A stretch of DNA of 64,000 nt, taken from Fictibacillus nanhaiensis (lineage in GTDB: Bacteria > Bacillota > Bacilli > Bacillales > Fictibacillaceae). How positions within the stretch are numbered: position 1 is the first letter of the stretch; the number at the start of each line of letters is the position of its first letter. Of this stretch, positions 26,707-35,875 are shown piece after piece. Position numbers and translations under genes: made by a program. The stretch covers positions 744,001-808,000 of the forward strand of contig JAEACG010000001.1 in the NCBI GenBank assembly GCA_016401345.1, written 5' to 3'. Below the pieces are notes generated by a model, which saw nothing but the letters and a program-made list of their open reading frames with translations, had not been told where the DNA came from and ran no database searches.

Positions 26707-26813
26707 CTGAAAACTATCCAATATTCGGTTCCTAGCACTAACATTGTATGTGGAATTTCTATTTTGGTGACTTTGTTTAATATTATACACGTTAGTCGAA
26801 CTATTTAGAATAT

Positions 26814-27620
26814 TTATAACGGAAGATTTCTATTCTTAAACACGATCACACTAACCATGAACAATAAAAATGTTGAGATACTTAGAGAACAACCGATCCA
26901 GATCGCGTCCATTTCATTGTTGATCAACTTAACCGGGTCGTACCATTTAAAGATCGAAAAGTTTAACATCCATTCTGTTTTCTCACTGAGTTTACCTGCC
27001 ATGTTCAACATATAAAACAAAAGCGTGATCCCAGCAGAAATTCCGAGCGCTTTTTTCTCATCATTACTTACCGATGAGATAAAAAAGCAATAACCTGCGA
27101 TCGTTGAGAAGATAAGAAAGGTCAGTACATTCATTCTAATAAAAGAAGGAATATCCAATTGATACCCTTGAATCAACCATTCACTTGCTGCAATGCCACT
27201 AAGCGTTGTAAACCCTACGATCAATGCAAGTCCGGTAAGCAATACTGCTGCCTGTGTGATAGCAACCTTAACTCTTGAATTAGGTGTAGCGAGCATATAG
27301 GCCATTGAACCTTGATCGATCAGGCGTGCCATCACCCGAGTTGAAGTCAAGATCACATATACCATCAATATGATCAAAAACAACATACCGTAAAATTCAC
27401 CCGCTACATAGTCTGATAGCGAATTTATGCCATTCTCCATACCGATCAGCTTTCGCATGCCTTCTGGCAGAGCTGCGATCATATCGTTAAATCCTTTCAT
27501 ATCAGCAATAGAAGGATATATCCAAATGATCAGGACAATATAAGCTGCAGCACCGTATATGAACCCGGCAATCAGCTTTCCGTGACTTTTCATCATCGCA
27601 AGGAATAAAGGCAAGCTCAT
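26814..27620 (-). CDS. ABC exporter permease subunit
   Basis: A 268-aa membrane protein with about six hydrophobic segments and an ABC-2-like layout, including a short loop with MEKSARV-type basic residues replaced here by TSTRVMARLIDQGSM. Its ATG overlaps the stop of the ATPase gene (ATGA), so it is the membrane partner of that ATPase. The substrate is unknown, probably a drug, lipid or peptide given the TetR-controlled context. Confidence 0.78.
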   Translation of the reverse strand: MSLPLFLAMMKSHGKLIAGFIYGAAAYIVLIIWIYPSIADMKGFNDMIAALPEGMRKLIGMENGINSLSDYVAGEFYGMLFLIILMVYVILTSTRVMARLIDQGSMAYMLATPNSRVKVAITQAAVLLTGLALIVGFTTLSGIAASEWLIQGYQLDIPSFIRMNVLTFLIFSTIAGYCFFISSVSNDEKKALGISAGITLLFYMLNMAGKLSEKTEWMLNFSIFKWYDPVKLINNEMDAIWIGCSLSISTFLLFMVSVIVFKNRNLPL

Positions 27621-28504
27621 TTCGTCACTTCCCTTCTGTCGTAATAATGCATAAAAATATCTTCTAAATCCTGTGGCCGTGTATCGATATGTTGAACCTC
27701 ACAGCCGCTTAACAATTGAAGAAATTCCTGATCGTTCCCTTGAACCGTAACATGAACCGTTCTTTCCCCTTTTACTTCTGTATCCAAATTGGAATGAAGA
27801 ATGGTATTCATATCATTTTCAGACTTAACTTTCACTTCAAATACACGTCGTTGAACCGTACGTAACCTATGCATATCTTCTAGCGCTACTAATTTTCCGT
27901 CTTTTATGATCCCTGCCGAATCACAAGTCCGCTCAATCTCTTGAAAACTATGTGATGACATAAGTATCGTTTTGTTATTTTGTTTTTCTTCCAAGATAAG
28001 ATCGATAAAAACACGCTGCATGAGTGGATCTAGCCCCGATGTAGGTTCATCTAATATAAGAACTTGAGGTTCATGCATAAACGCTGCTATGATTCCCACT
28101 TTTTGTTTCATCCCTTTAGACATCTTCCTTATTGGTGCTTTTACATCTAACTGAAATCTTTCAATTAATTCGTCTCTCCGTTTTGTAGAGGTTTGCTTTC
28201 GCATCTTTTGAACGAGTGACAAAAAGCCAAGCCCTGTCATCCCTTCTAAAAAAACAATCTCTCCGGGCAGGTATCCTGTTTGTTCTTGAATGCGTGCAGC
28301 GTTGTTCCAACAGTCCATTCCATCGATTGAAGAATGCCCACTATCTGGTTTCATAAAACCCATCAAGTGACGAATGGTTGTTGATTTGCCCGCTCCATTC
28401 GGACCAATATATCCAAACACCTCACCTTTTTGCACTTCAAAGTTCAGGTCGAACAAACCTTTTTCTTCAGTAAATCGCTTTGACAGTCCCTTTACGATAA
28501 TCAT
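27617..28504 (-). CDS. ABC exporter ATP-binding subunit
   Basis: ATPase of 295 aa with Walker A GPNGAGKST, signature MSKGMKQKVG, Walker B VLILDEPTSGLD and H-loop SSHS. Family members work with ABC-2 permeases in drug or peptide export. The frame is open upstream of ATG 28504, but the AGGTGG site 8 nt before it and the family N-terminus (MIIVKGLSKRF) settle the start. It is divergent from the TetR gene, with two inverted-repeat operators between, so it is probably repressed by that regulator. Confidence 0.88.
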   Translation of the reverse strand: MIIVKGLSKRFTEEKGLFDLNFEVQKGEVFGYIGPNGAGKSTTIRHLMGFMKPDSGHSSIDGMDCWNNAARIQEQTGYLPGEIVFLEGMTGLGFLSLVQKMRKQTSTKRRDELIERFQLDVKAPIRKMSKGMKQKVGIIAAFMHEPQVLILDEPTSGLDPLMQRVFIDLILEEKQNNKTILMSSHSFQEIERTCDSAGIIKDGKLVALEDMHRLRTVQRRVFEVKVKSENDMNTILHSNLDTEVKGERTVHVTVQGNDQEFLQLLSGCEVQHIDTRPQDLEDIFMHYYDRREVTK

Positions 28505-28520
28505 CGTCACACCCACCTTT

Positions 28521-28550
28521 TTTGAAATATTAAACTTAATATATTTCAAA
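28521..28550. promoter_or_regulatory. Operator 1: inverted repeat upstream of the ABC exporter
   Basis: Arms TTTGAAATAT and ATATTTCAAA separated by 10 bp, directly upstream of the ABC ATPase ribosome site. The spacing is the same as operator 2. Confidence 0.65.
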
Positions 28551-28587
28551 ATAATCATAACCCTTTTCGTCGCGCTTAGCAATACTT

Positions 28588-28617
28588 TTTGAAATATGTG
28601 ATTTGTTATTTTTCAAA
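28588..28617. promoter_or_regulatory. Operator 2: inverted repeat upstream of tetR
   Basis: Arms TTTGAAATAT and ATTTTTCAAA separated by 10 bp, 33 bp before the TetR start. The half-sites match operator 1 with one difference. Confidence 0.65.
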
Positions 28618-28650
28618 ATATGTTTTATCCTAGTAAAGAGGTGAAGAAAT

Positions 28651-29244
28651 TTGAACGGATACGAACGTCGTAAGGAACAGAAGAAAAAAGATATTAAACA
28701 AGCTGCTTTCTCGCTTTTTCAAAAACAAGGCATTAAAGAAATAAAAATAGAAGATCTCGCAAAACATGCTGGGGTATCTCAAGTAACCATATATAATCAT
28801 TTTGGCAGCAAGGAAGCATTGTTTCGTGAAGTGATTAAAGAATTTGTTGAAGAAGAATACAAATTCCATAAGAAGCTATTTCAGAAGGATCTTTCTTTTA
28901 AAGAAAAAATGACCGCAAGCATCCATCAAAAGACGAATAACGTACTGAACATTCATCCAGAAGTTATTCAAGAGATGATGCTAAACGATGAGGAGTTAAA
29001 AATTTACTTAACGGAATTTCAATCTAAGTATGCAATTCCTTTAATAGTTGACCTGATTAGAAGTGCTCAAAATAATGGTGAGATTAATCCTGATCTTTCT
29101 TTAGAATCGATAATGGTATACATCCAACTTTTCAATAACGATATGCTTATCTCGATGATCACAGGAGAGAATGGAAAAAAGCTAGCAACAGATATTTTAC
29201 AAATGTTCTTCTATGGGCTTTCTGTGCCACTAGATTCTAAATAA
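28651..29244 (+). CDS. TetR/AcrR-family repressor of the divergent ABC exporter
   Basis: A 197-aa regulator. The N-terminal HTH reads IKIEDLAKHAGVSQVTIYNHF, the TetR signature, and the helical C-terminal ligand domain is of TetR_C type. The start is TTG 28651 with GAGGTG 7 nt upstream; no other start has a site. The divergent position and two matched operators suggest that it represses both itself and the exporter until a ligand binds. Confidence 0.9.
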   Translation: MNGYERRKEQKKKDIKQAAFSLFQKQGIKEIKIEDLAKHAGVSQVTIYNHFGSKEALFREVIKEFVEEEYKFHKKLFQKDLSFKEKMTASIHQKTNNVLNIHPEVIQEMMLNDEELKIYLTEFQSKYAIPLIVDLIRSAQNNGEINPDLSLESIMVYIQLFNNDMLISMITGENGKKLATDILQMFFYGLSVPLDSK

Positions 29245-29386
29245 TACGTTAAGGAATGATGAGTTAGAAGAATATAAAGAAACCATTTCAAATCATTTAC
29301 ATTGTAAATTCTGTGTGTGTAAATTATAAAAAGATAGGTTAACCTTGTTAATCTTTTGTAAATAATTGATTACAATTCATTCTTTT

Positions 29387-29416
29387 TCGACAAAAACTCT
29401 TATTTTTTTGTATAAT
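29387..29416 (+). promoter_or_regulatory. Sigma-A-like promoter of the ykaA-pit operon
   Basis: TCGACA (29387-29392), 18 nt, TATAAT (29411-29416), about 88 bp before the ykaA start. The 260-bp gap before the gene holds no other gene. Confidence 0.6.
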
Positions 29417-29504
29417 GTGTTGGGTGGTTAAAAAATAGAAAAAAATAACCACTATAAAAAACGTAAAAGAAAAAGGATAAAAGACATTTCTTTTGGAGGG
29501 TACT

Positions 29505-30122
29505 ATGTTTACAAAGAAAAAGGACAAGTTCATGGTCATGCTAACGGATATTGCTAGCAACTTGAAGGACTCTGCTGGTTATTTCCACGATTTCAAAATT
29601 AACAACGAAAATGATCTTCGCGAGTTTGCGGACCACTTAAAAGAACTAGAATCTAAAGGTGATTCTTATGTTCATACCGTTATCATGGAACTGAACAAAG
29701 TATTTATTACACCCATTGAAAGAGAAGACATCTTATCACTTGCCATGAGCATGGATGATATTTTAGATGGTATCGAGCAATCTTCTGCATTGTTTGATAT
29801 TTACGCAATCACAAATCCAGATCAATACATGGTTAAATTTGTAGAATACATTAAATTAAGTGCGGAAGAAATCCTGCTTACTGTTAATTTGTTATCAGAG
29901 AAAAAACTTCTTGATATGCGTGAACATGCTATCAAAATTAAAGATTACGAATCAAAATGTGACGATCTTTACCGTGAAGCTCAGCGTGAGTTGTTCTCAA
30001 CACAAACAGATCCGATCAAAGTTATTAAGTATAAAGAAATGTACGAAGTGCTTGAAGGCATTGCCGACAGCTGCCAGAACGTTGCAAATACTTTAGAATC
30101 TATCATCATGAAAAACGCGTAA
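29505..30122 (+). CDS. DUF47/PhoU-like protein (YkaA), partner of Pit
   Basis: A 205-aa all-helical cytoplasmic protein of the DUF47 family, distantly related to PhoU and usually encoded with a Pit-type phosphate permease, whose activity it is thought to tune. Typical blocks are LKELESKGDSYVHTVIMELNKVFITPIEREDI and the closing ANTLESIIMKNA. ATG 29505 follows GGAGGG at 4-5 nt; an in-frame TTG 12 bp upstream overlaps that site. The pit gene starts 12 bp after the stop. Confidence 0.88.
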   Translation: MFTKKKDKFMVMLTDIASNLKDSAGYFHDFKINNENDLREFADHLKELESKGDSYVHTVIMELNKVFITPIEREDILSLAMSMDDILDGIEQSSALFDIYAITNPDQYMVKFVEYIKLSAEEILLTVNLLSEKKLLDMREHAIKIKDYESKCDDLYREAQRELFSTQTDPIKVIKYKEMYEVLEGIADSCQNVANTLESIIMKNA

Positions 30123-30134
30123 CGGGTGGCTGGT

Positions 30135-31133
30135 ATGGATACAGTATTACTCATTACCATTCTTGTTGTAATCGGTGCGCTTGCATTTGATTTTATCAAT
30201 GGATTTCATGATACGGCGAACGCGATTGCAACATCTGTTTCAACAAAAGCGCTGACACCAAGAAGAGCTATTATTTTAGCTGCTGTCATGAACTTTGTCG
30301 GAGCCATGACATTCACTGGTGTTGCAAAAACGATCACAAAAGATATTGTTGACCCATTTACACTTCCTAACGGGTCAGTCGTTATCCTTGCTGCTCTTGT
30401 TGCGGCAATCGCTTGGAACTTGATTACTTGGTACTACGGAATTCCAAGTTCATCTTCACATGCGATTATCGGTTCTATCGCTGGTGCTGCGATTGCAGCT
30501 GCTGGTTTTGAAGCACTTCATTATTCTGGTTTTCTAAAAATTATTTATGGTTTACTTCTTTCTCCGATTCTAGCATTTATTGTTGGTTTTATATTTTATA
30601 ACGTTATTAAGATGATATTTAAAAATACGAACCTAACGAAAACAAATAACGGTTTTCGTAAAGTGCAGGTAGCTACTGCTGCGCTTCAAGCTTATTCCCA
30701 CGGTACGAATGATGCGCAAAAAGCGATGGGTATCATCACGATGGCACTAATCGCGAACGGCTACACGGAAAGCACTGATATTCAGCTTTGGGTACAGATT
30801 TCCTGTGCACTTGCAATGGGTCTTGGTACTTCTGTAGGTGGCTGGAAAATTATTAAGACGGTTGGCGGAAAGATCATGAAGATTCGTCCAGTTAACGGGG
30901 TATCTGCTGATTTAACGGGAGCTTCTGTTATCTTTGGTGCATCTTTCTTAGGTATACCAGTAAGTACAACGCACGTTATCACTTCTTCTATCCTAGGAGT
31001 TGGTGCGTCTCACCGTTTAAAAGGGGTTAAATGGGGAACGGCTAAGACAATGATCATCACTTGGTTCATCACACTTCCGATCTCTGCGACATTAGCAGCT
31101 CTATCTTATCTCGTATTAAACTTAATCTTTTAG
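30135..31133 (+). CDS. pit: Low-affinity inorganic phosphate transporter, Pit family
   Basis: A phosphate permease of 332 aa with about ten transmembrane helices and the two inverted PHO4 signatures FDFINGFHDTANAIATSVST (N half) and AYSHGTNDAQKAMGII (C half). It normally moves metal-phosphate complexes with protons. ATG 30135 follows GGGTGG; a GTG 9 bp upstream has no site. Cotranscribed with the DUF47 gene, as in B. subtilis ykaA-pit. A terminator follows. Confidence 0.93.
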   Translation: MDTVLLITILVVIGALAFDFINGFHDTANAIATSVSTKALTPRRAIILAAVMNFVGAMTFTGVAKTITKDIVDPFTLPNGSVVILAALVAAIAWNLITWYYGIPSSSSHAIIGSIAGAAIAAAGFEALHYSGFLKIIYGLLLSPILAFIVGFIFYNVIKMIFKNTNLTKTNNGFRKVQVATAALQAYSHGTNDAQKAMGIITMALIANGYTESTDIQLWVQISCALAMGLGTSVGGWKIIKTVGGKIMKIRPVNGVSADLTGASVIFGASFLGIPVSTTHVITSSILGVGASHRLKGVKWGTAKTMIITWFITLPISATLAALSYLVLNLIF

Positions 31134-31143
31134 TTACACCTAA

Positions 31144-31178
31144 GTCTTCCGTTATTAGTTAGCGGAAGGCTTTTTTTA
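31144..31178 (+). terminator. Terminator of the ykaA-pit operon
   Basis: Stem CTTCCG/CGGAAG (31146-31151 with 31163-31168), then GGC and seven T. The T-run abuts the stop codon of the convergent pentapeptide gene. Confidence 0.82.
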
Positions 31179-31997
31179 TTTTGCTTTTACTGTCAGCCAA
31201 TGATTGGGATGTGATAACAAAACAGGTAGCTTTGTATCAGCATTCCCTTTTGCTGAATTCACCTGAGCTTGCGTTAAAAATATACTCCCTCTTAAGTTTG
31301 CACCACTTAAATCAGCATCTCGTAAATCAGCACCTATTAGATCTGATTTTCTTAAGTCCGCGTTTTTTAAGTCTGCCGCTATAAGAAGAGCACCCTGTAA
31401 ATTTGCACCAACTAAATCTACTTTTCGAAGTTTAGCGCCTATTAGGTCACTTCTTTTACCTGTTACTTTATATGTTTTATGAATGAATTCCGCTCTTACT
31501 AATTCACTTGTACGAATCAGTAACTTCTTTATCTTCATCCGGATGTTTGATATGTTAATCTGTTTGATCTCCGCTGCTCTAAGTTGTGTTAGTTTTTCAA
31601 TTTCACCTATAGCCATTTTTAATTCATGGAGGATAGGTCTAGTTTCATTGAGGTTCACCGCCTCAGTTAGGTAATACAACATTTCTTGAAGTTGTTGCAT
31701 GATGGGAAAGACATCAAACATCTCTTTCGCTAACTTAGGATTAGTCGCCCAATCCATTCCAGAAAAAGTGTTTTGTGAGACTTTTTGCCCCGCACCAAAG
31801 CATTCATATACCGTACAACCTTTAAATCCTTTATCTCTTAAGTGCTGGTGAATTCCACAACGAAAATCGTCTTGCAAGTTCCTACAAGGAGTGCCTCCAT
31901 CTTTATCAAAAGCAAAATCTGCAGATCTTGCGTAAGGGAGAGCCACACAGCAAAGACCAAAACAACGAGCACAGTCAGCTTGTAATGAAGAATTCAT
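31176..31997 (-). CDS. Pentapeptide-repeat protein with cysteine-rich N-terminal domain
   Basis: A 273-aa protein in three parts. Residues 1-75 hold a cysteine cluster (CARCFGLCC, then single Cys in GTPCRNL, RCGIH, GCTVYEC) that could bind a metal, as in YkgJ-type clusters. Residues 90-175 are helical. Residues 180-250 are about ten A(D/N)Lxx pentapeptide repeats (for example VGANLQGALLIAADLKNADL) forming a right-handed beta-helix. No signal or membrane segment is seen. Pentapeptide proteins sometimes mimic DNA and protect gyrase, but this is not shown here. ATG 31997 follows AAGGAAGTG. Confidence 0.82.
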   Translation of the reverse strand: MNSSLQADCARCFGLCCVALPYARSADFAFDKDGGTPCRNLQDDFRCGIHQHLRDKGFKGCTVYECFGAGQKVSQNTFSGMDWATNPKLAKEMFDVFPIMQQLQEMLYYLTEAVNLNETRPILHELKMAIGEIEKLTQLRAAEIKQINISNIRMKIKKLLIRTSELVRAEFIHKTYKVTGKRSDLIGAKLRKVDLVGANLQGALLIAADLKNADLRKSDLIGADLRDADLSGANLRGSIFLTQAQVNSAKGNADTKLPVLLSHPNHWLTVKAK

Positions 31998-32097
31998 TTG
32001 TTCACTTCCTTTTCCAACCTAATCATGTTAATTCTTGTTAAATTAAGAGTAACATTTACAATATGTTTTGAGGATGTGTAGATACACATTTTTTCCA

Positions 32098-32139
32098 TAA
32101 AAAAAATCTCTAACTCAACATAGGATGAGTTAGAGATTT
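32098..32139 (-). terminator. Terminator of the dicarboxylate symporter gene
   Basis: A 14-bp perfect stem (32104-32117 with 32126-32139), then T-rich sequence on the minus strand, 8 bp after the stop. Confidence 0.9.
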
Positions 32140-32146
32140 AAATAGA

Positions 32147-33400
32147 TTATGCGCCTTTTTGTTCTGTTAACGAACCTGTCTTTTTAATCAGCCAGTTCTT
32201 ACCTTCAACTAAACGCGCTGTCATCATACTTGCGACATTATCACCTGTAGCGTTCAATAAAGTAGCTGGAGGATCAATAATGGCAGAGATCGCTGCAATT
32301 ATTGGAAGAGCTTCAGGAGGAAAACCGAACAGAGATAGAATAAGCATCTCCGCTATCAGTCCACCTTGAGGGATCGCTCCCATTACCATACCGACTAGTA
32401 GAGCAACTCCTCCAACAAGAAGATAAGTATTGAATCCGGAGAAGTCCATTCCAAATATTCCAAAAAGGAACGTGATCTTTAATACCCCACCTATAACAGA
32501 TCCGTCTTTATGCAGCGTTGCACCGAGCGGAATCGTCGTTTCACTAATATCGTCAGGTACTCCCATTTTCTTAGTAGCTTCTAAGTTAACAGGAATACTC
32601 GCAGCAGAACTGCACGTTGCTAAACTCGTTACAGATGGCGAAAGCATGTTTTTCCAAAACACACGAATACCAAGCTTTCCATGAGCCATGAACGCGTATA
32701 GCGTAAAGAAACCAAAGAAATAAAGAATAGAGAACGGATAGTAGAATAAGACTGCTTTAAAGTATGAACCGAGCAGCGTTGGGCCGAATTCACCTACAAG
32801 TGCAGCAAAGTATGCTCCTAAACCAATCGGTGCATAATACATCACATATTTCACCATCTGAAGGGTAACTTCACTTCCCGCTGAAAGGAAGTTCGCCAGC
32901 GGCTTTGCTTTTTCTCCTACTTTTGAAGTTGCAAGACCTAACAACACAGAAAAAAGGATTAGTGCTAACATATTGGCACGACTTAATAGATCTACGAAAT
33001 CTGGCACAGTGACTGTACTAACTAACTGATCACCAATCGATACTTCCTCACCCGTTGTATCAGGCTTCACTAAGTCGATCTTCACACCCTCTGAAGGCGG
33101 AAAGATTTTAATTCCAGCCATACTGATGATAGCAGCAACCGTTCCTGTGAATAAAAAGACGATCAGCATAGAGCTGATAATCTTACCAAAACGTTTAGTT
33201 CCAGCCATACTCGCTACACTCGATGAGATCGAAAAGAAAACGAGTGGAACGACAATCATGAACATAACGTTTAGAAACAGATCGCCGAACGGTTTAAGGA
33301 CTGCAGCGTCCTTACCCATCGTCGAACCGATGATGCTTCCGGCAATAATTGCGAGGAGCAATATAATCGGTGAACGATAGGCTTTCCAAGTGTTTTTCAT
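32147..33400 (-). CDS. Dicarboxylate/amino acid:cation symporter (DAACS family)
   Basis: Imports acidic amino acids or C4-dicarboxylates with Na+ or H+. The 417-aa protein has eight transmembrane helices and two re-entrant loops: the Ser-rich HP1 motif (ATCSSAASIPV), the TM7 region, HP2 (PQGGLIAEM) and the TM8 DPPATLLNATGDN block with the substrate-binding Asp/Asn. ATG 33400 follows AAGGGGAG. The gene stands alone. The AIPQGG and IDPPATLLNATGDN sequences fit the family but do not separate a glutamate from a succinate carrier. Confidence 0.9.
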   Translation of the reverse strand: MKNTWKAYRSPIILLLAIIAGSIIGSTMGKDAAVLKPFGDLFLNVMFMIVVPLVFFSISSSVASMAGTKRFGKIISSMLIVFLFTGTVAAIISMAGIKIFPPSEGVKIDLVKPDTTGEEVSIGDQLVSTVTVPDFVDLLSRANMLALILFSVLLGLATSKVGEKAKPLANFLSAGSEVTLQMVKYVMYYAPIGLGAYFAALVGEFGPTLLGSYFKAVLFYYPFSILYFFGFFTLYAFMAHGKLGIRVFWKNMLSPSVTSLATCSSAASIPVNLEATKKMGVPDDISETTIPLGATLHKDGSVIGGVLKITFLFGIFGMDFSGFNTYLLVGGVALLVGMVMGAIPQGGLIAEMLILSLFGFPPEALPIIAAISAIIDPPATLLNATGDNVASMMTARLVEGKNWLIKKTGSLTEQKGA

Positions 33401-33487
33401 AACATTCTCCCCTTAAATAGATTCATAATCACTCTATCTATTTTATACGGAAAAAATATTTTTCATAGAGGTGAAGTAAAAATAGTA

Positions 33488-34396
33488 CTATTTTCTAGAA
33501 TATGTTTCTGCTGAAAGTTGCTTCTTAATATGAAATAGTTCTTTTTGAATAACAAACCCGATTCTCTGGTATAGGTTAATCGCTTGTTTATTATCATGGT
33601 TTACGCATAGATCAATACGTCTCATGTGCGGATTACTAAGTATCCATTTGACGGCATACGTTAATAGCTGTACGCCGATTCCTTTTCCTCGATGCTTTTC
33701 ATCTACAGCGAAAAATTCAATAGAACCCTCTGCAAACTCAGGTTGTATTTCCACATAAATGTAACCGACCACCTCATTCTCAGTCTCATAAACAAACACT
33801 TTATGAAACTCGTTAATTCGTTCAATGATCTGTTGTGAATTATAGTAAGTAGAAGGAAAATATGTATCATGGAGATTTTTGAAAACATCTTTATCATTTT
33901 CTGTCAGTTCTTTTATGTTCTTTACTGAAGCTGCGGCTATTAAGGATTCCTTATTGACCGTAAGTATTGTATGTTTACTTTCTTGATCCATAAAGTCATT
34001 ATGTAGTAGGAACTCTCTCTGATTTGTATTTTCTGTAGAGATAAAGAAATGAACCGTGTTAATCGTTTTGGGAATGAGCTGAAGTAAAAACTCCCAAAGC
34101 TGTTTAGTAATTTGCTGGTGCTCACTATGCCGGATAAAAGGTCCCCATATTTCTGCGTTTCCGTTCTCGAGATCTGCATCAAATCCGATCACTCCTACAA
34201 GGAGGTCTTCCTCATAAGCCAATGCGAAGGATTCATTGTAAGGAACATCTGAAACGTCTTCAATTAGTGAATGGAGAATTTCATGCTCTTCTTCACCACA
34301 ATAACCGCAATAGTTAGAGGTGATTCTGTTTTCGTTTGCAATGAAGATTGCGATTTCTTTCGCTTTTGAAGAATCTGCTTTTACTATCGTAAACAC
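33488..34396 (-). CDS. Tandem GNAT-fold acetyltransferase
   Basis: A 302-aa protein with two GNAT-like halves. The N-terminal half (about 1-150) is divergent and carries a CGYCG motif. The C-terminal half (about 160-300) is a standard acetyltransferase with the acetyl-CoA loop HRGKGIGVQLL and the closing NLYQRIGFV. The substrate is unknown. The longest frame starts 19 codons upstream without a ribosome site; GTG 34396 has AAGGAGG 6 nt before it and gives MFTIVKAD. It is likely cytosolic. Confidence 0.84.
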   Translation of the reverse strand: MFTIVKADSSKAKEIAIFIANENRITSNYCGYCGEEEHEILHSLIEDVSDVPYNESFALAYEEDLLVGVIGFDADLENGNAEIWGPFIRHSEHQQITKQLWEFLLQLIPKTINTVHFFISTENTNQREFLLHNDFMDQESKHTILTVNKESLIAAASVKNIKELTENDKDVFKNLHDTYFPSTYYNSQQIIERINEFHKVFVYETENEVVGYIYVEIQPEFAEGSIEFFAVDEKHRGKGIGVQLLTYAVKWILSNPHMRRIDLCVNHDNKQAINLYQRIGFVIQKELFHIKKQLSAETYSRK

Positions 34397-34451
34397 GTTA
34401 TTCCTCCTTCGTATTTTTCTACTATTAAATTTTAACATATTGTTCCATTTC

Positions 34452-34484
34452 AAAAATAAAAAGACTTCTTTTTAGAAGCCTTTT
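34452..34484 (-). terminator. Terminator of the HAAS-domain gene
   Basis: Arms AAGACTTCT and AGAAGCCTT (one mismatch) with a T-rich loop. The minus-strand tail is CTTTTTATTTTTG, directly after the stop at 34487. Confidence 0.65.
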
Positions 34485-34486
34485 TC

Positions 34487-35524
34487 TTATCCATTTTTCA
34501 TCCATTGGTCGATGACAGCGTTTGATTTATTTGCTTTATTGAAACCCGTAATAATATCAATGATGGAAAATACAGCCATGAGTGTTGCTATTGTGGATAC
34601 AAACCAAAATGCCGGAACATCCGGGACGGTGTCATATAGTTTTTGAGTAAATGACTTATTATAAAGAGTTTCATCCGTTAGCATAAAGCAAAGTAATCCT
34701 ACCGAAATAAAATGATAGATTAAGTTCAATGAAGCAAGCAGATTCGTCCATCTTCCAATGAAAAATTTATAGATAGCAAGACCCACTTCAATAAGAATAA
34801 GCAAAACTATAAAAGGAGCATACGTGAACAAAACTTCTTCATTAAATAGTGGCGCTTTGAGCGTAAGTCCTTCTAATCCTTTTCCACTTTGCTCATACCA
34901 GCCGATCATTTCAGACGACTTAAATAGGATTATTGCCCAAATTGCTGTCCAGAACAAACTAAAGAAAACTTCCGCTTTTGGAATCTGTCTTTTCGCAACT
35001 ACTTTCTTAAGTTGATATAGATCAGATGGAGACCATGTTTTCTTTTTTCTCGTGTAAAGATCACCATTTGAAACTCCTGATCGCTCTAACATGATAAATA
35101 CAATCGTTACCCAGAAGAAAACTTGAAACAAAACATTCAAGCTGGATAAGAGCATCTTCAAGCAAAGTTGACCGATAAAAGCCATTACAGTGAATAGAGA
35201 TTTATCACCCTCAAACGTGATCATACCGTTTACAAAAAGCGTAAGGCTGCTGATTACAACAGAAATGATCGCTGCTACGATCAAGACATTGATATAACTT
35301 TCATAAAACATAGGACCTATGAGATAACGAGGCTTATTATTGTATTCGTCTGCAAGTTTTACAGGATCTCCCAGTTTCATTAGAACCACTTCAACATCCT
35401 TGTCTGTGTATTGATCTGGAAGCATATCTTCGATAGTAGACCTTAATTCCATCGCAATGTCATCCTTTATTTTTTCGGGAAGTCTTTGTGTCACTTCACT
35501 GATATACGTTTCAATCAAATTCAT
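34487..35524 (-). CDS. HAAS-domain membrane protein cotranscribed with PadR
   Basis: A 345-aa membrane protein. Residues 1-65 form a helical HAAS-type domain (YISEVTQRLPEKIKDDIAMELRSTIEDML), the signalling domain usually found beside PadR regulators, followed by about seven transmembrane helices. The molecular role is unknown; such proteins are thought to pass a membrane signal to PadR or to be its target. ATG 35524 follows AAGGAGG, and the gene starts 13 bp after the PadR stop, so the two are cotranscribed. Confidence 0.82.
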   Translation of the reverse strand: MNLIETYISEVTQRLPEKIKDDIAMELRSTIEDMLPDQYTDKDVEVVLMKLGDPVKLADEYNNKPRYLIGPMFYESYINVLIVAAIISVVISSLTLFVNGMITFEGDKSLFTVMAFIGQLCLKMLLSSLNVLFQVFFWVTIVFIMLERSGVSNGDLYTRKKKTWSPSDLYQLKKVVAKRQIPKAEVFFSLFWTAIWAIILFKSSEMIGWYEQSGKGLEGLTLKAPLFNEEVLFTYAPFIVLLILIEVGLAIYKFFIGRWTNLLASLNLIYHFISVGLLCFMLTDETLYNKSFTQKLYDTVPDVPAFWFVSTIATLMAVFSIIDIITGFNKANKSNAVIDQWMKNG

Positions 35525-35537
35525 TTGGAATTCCTCC

Positions 35538-35858
35538 TTATAACATCGAATTTAATTGCATGGACGTTTTTTGCCATTCTTCTTTCAGCTGTCTGAACAC
35601 TTCTTGACCAAACTCGCTCAGAAGATAATATTTTCTAGGTCGGTTCTCGGTTGTATCCCACTCACTCGTCAGCAGCTCTTGCTTTTCGAGCCTTCGAAGA
35701 AGTGGATACAATGTGCTTTGATCAATAGATACGTTGTTCTCTTCTAACCGTTGTGCGAGTGAGTACCCGTATTGCGGTGTTTGGAGCTGGCTTAAAACTG
35801 CTAAAGTTAAAGTTCCTCTTCGCAGTTCTGTCTTTAGAGAGAAAATTAATTCGCTCAT
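35538..35858 (-). CDS. PadR-family transcriptional regulator
   Basis: A 106-aa single-domain PadR winged helix with the motif LAVLSQLQTPQYGYSLAQRL, the recognition helix around VSIDQSTLYPLLRRLEKQELL, and the typical ENRPRKYYLLSEFG wing. ATG 35858 follows GAGGTG. A promoter 18-48 bp upstream carries a dyad between its -35 and -10 boxes, so it is probably autorepressed together with the downstream HAAS gene. Confidence 0.93.
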   Translation of the reverse strand: MSELIFSLKTELRRGTLTLAVLSQLQTPQYGYSLAQRLEENNVSIDQSTLYPLLRRLEKQELLTSEWDTTENRPRKYYLLSEFGQEVFRQLKEEWQKTSMQLNSML

Positions 35859-35875
35859 GCAATCACCTCGATTAT

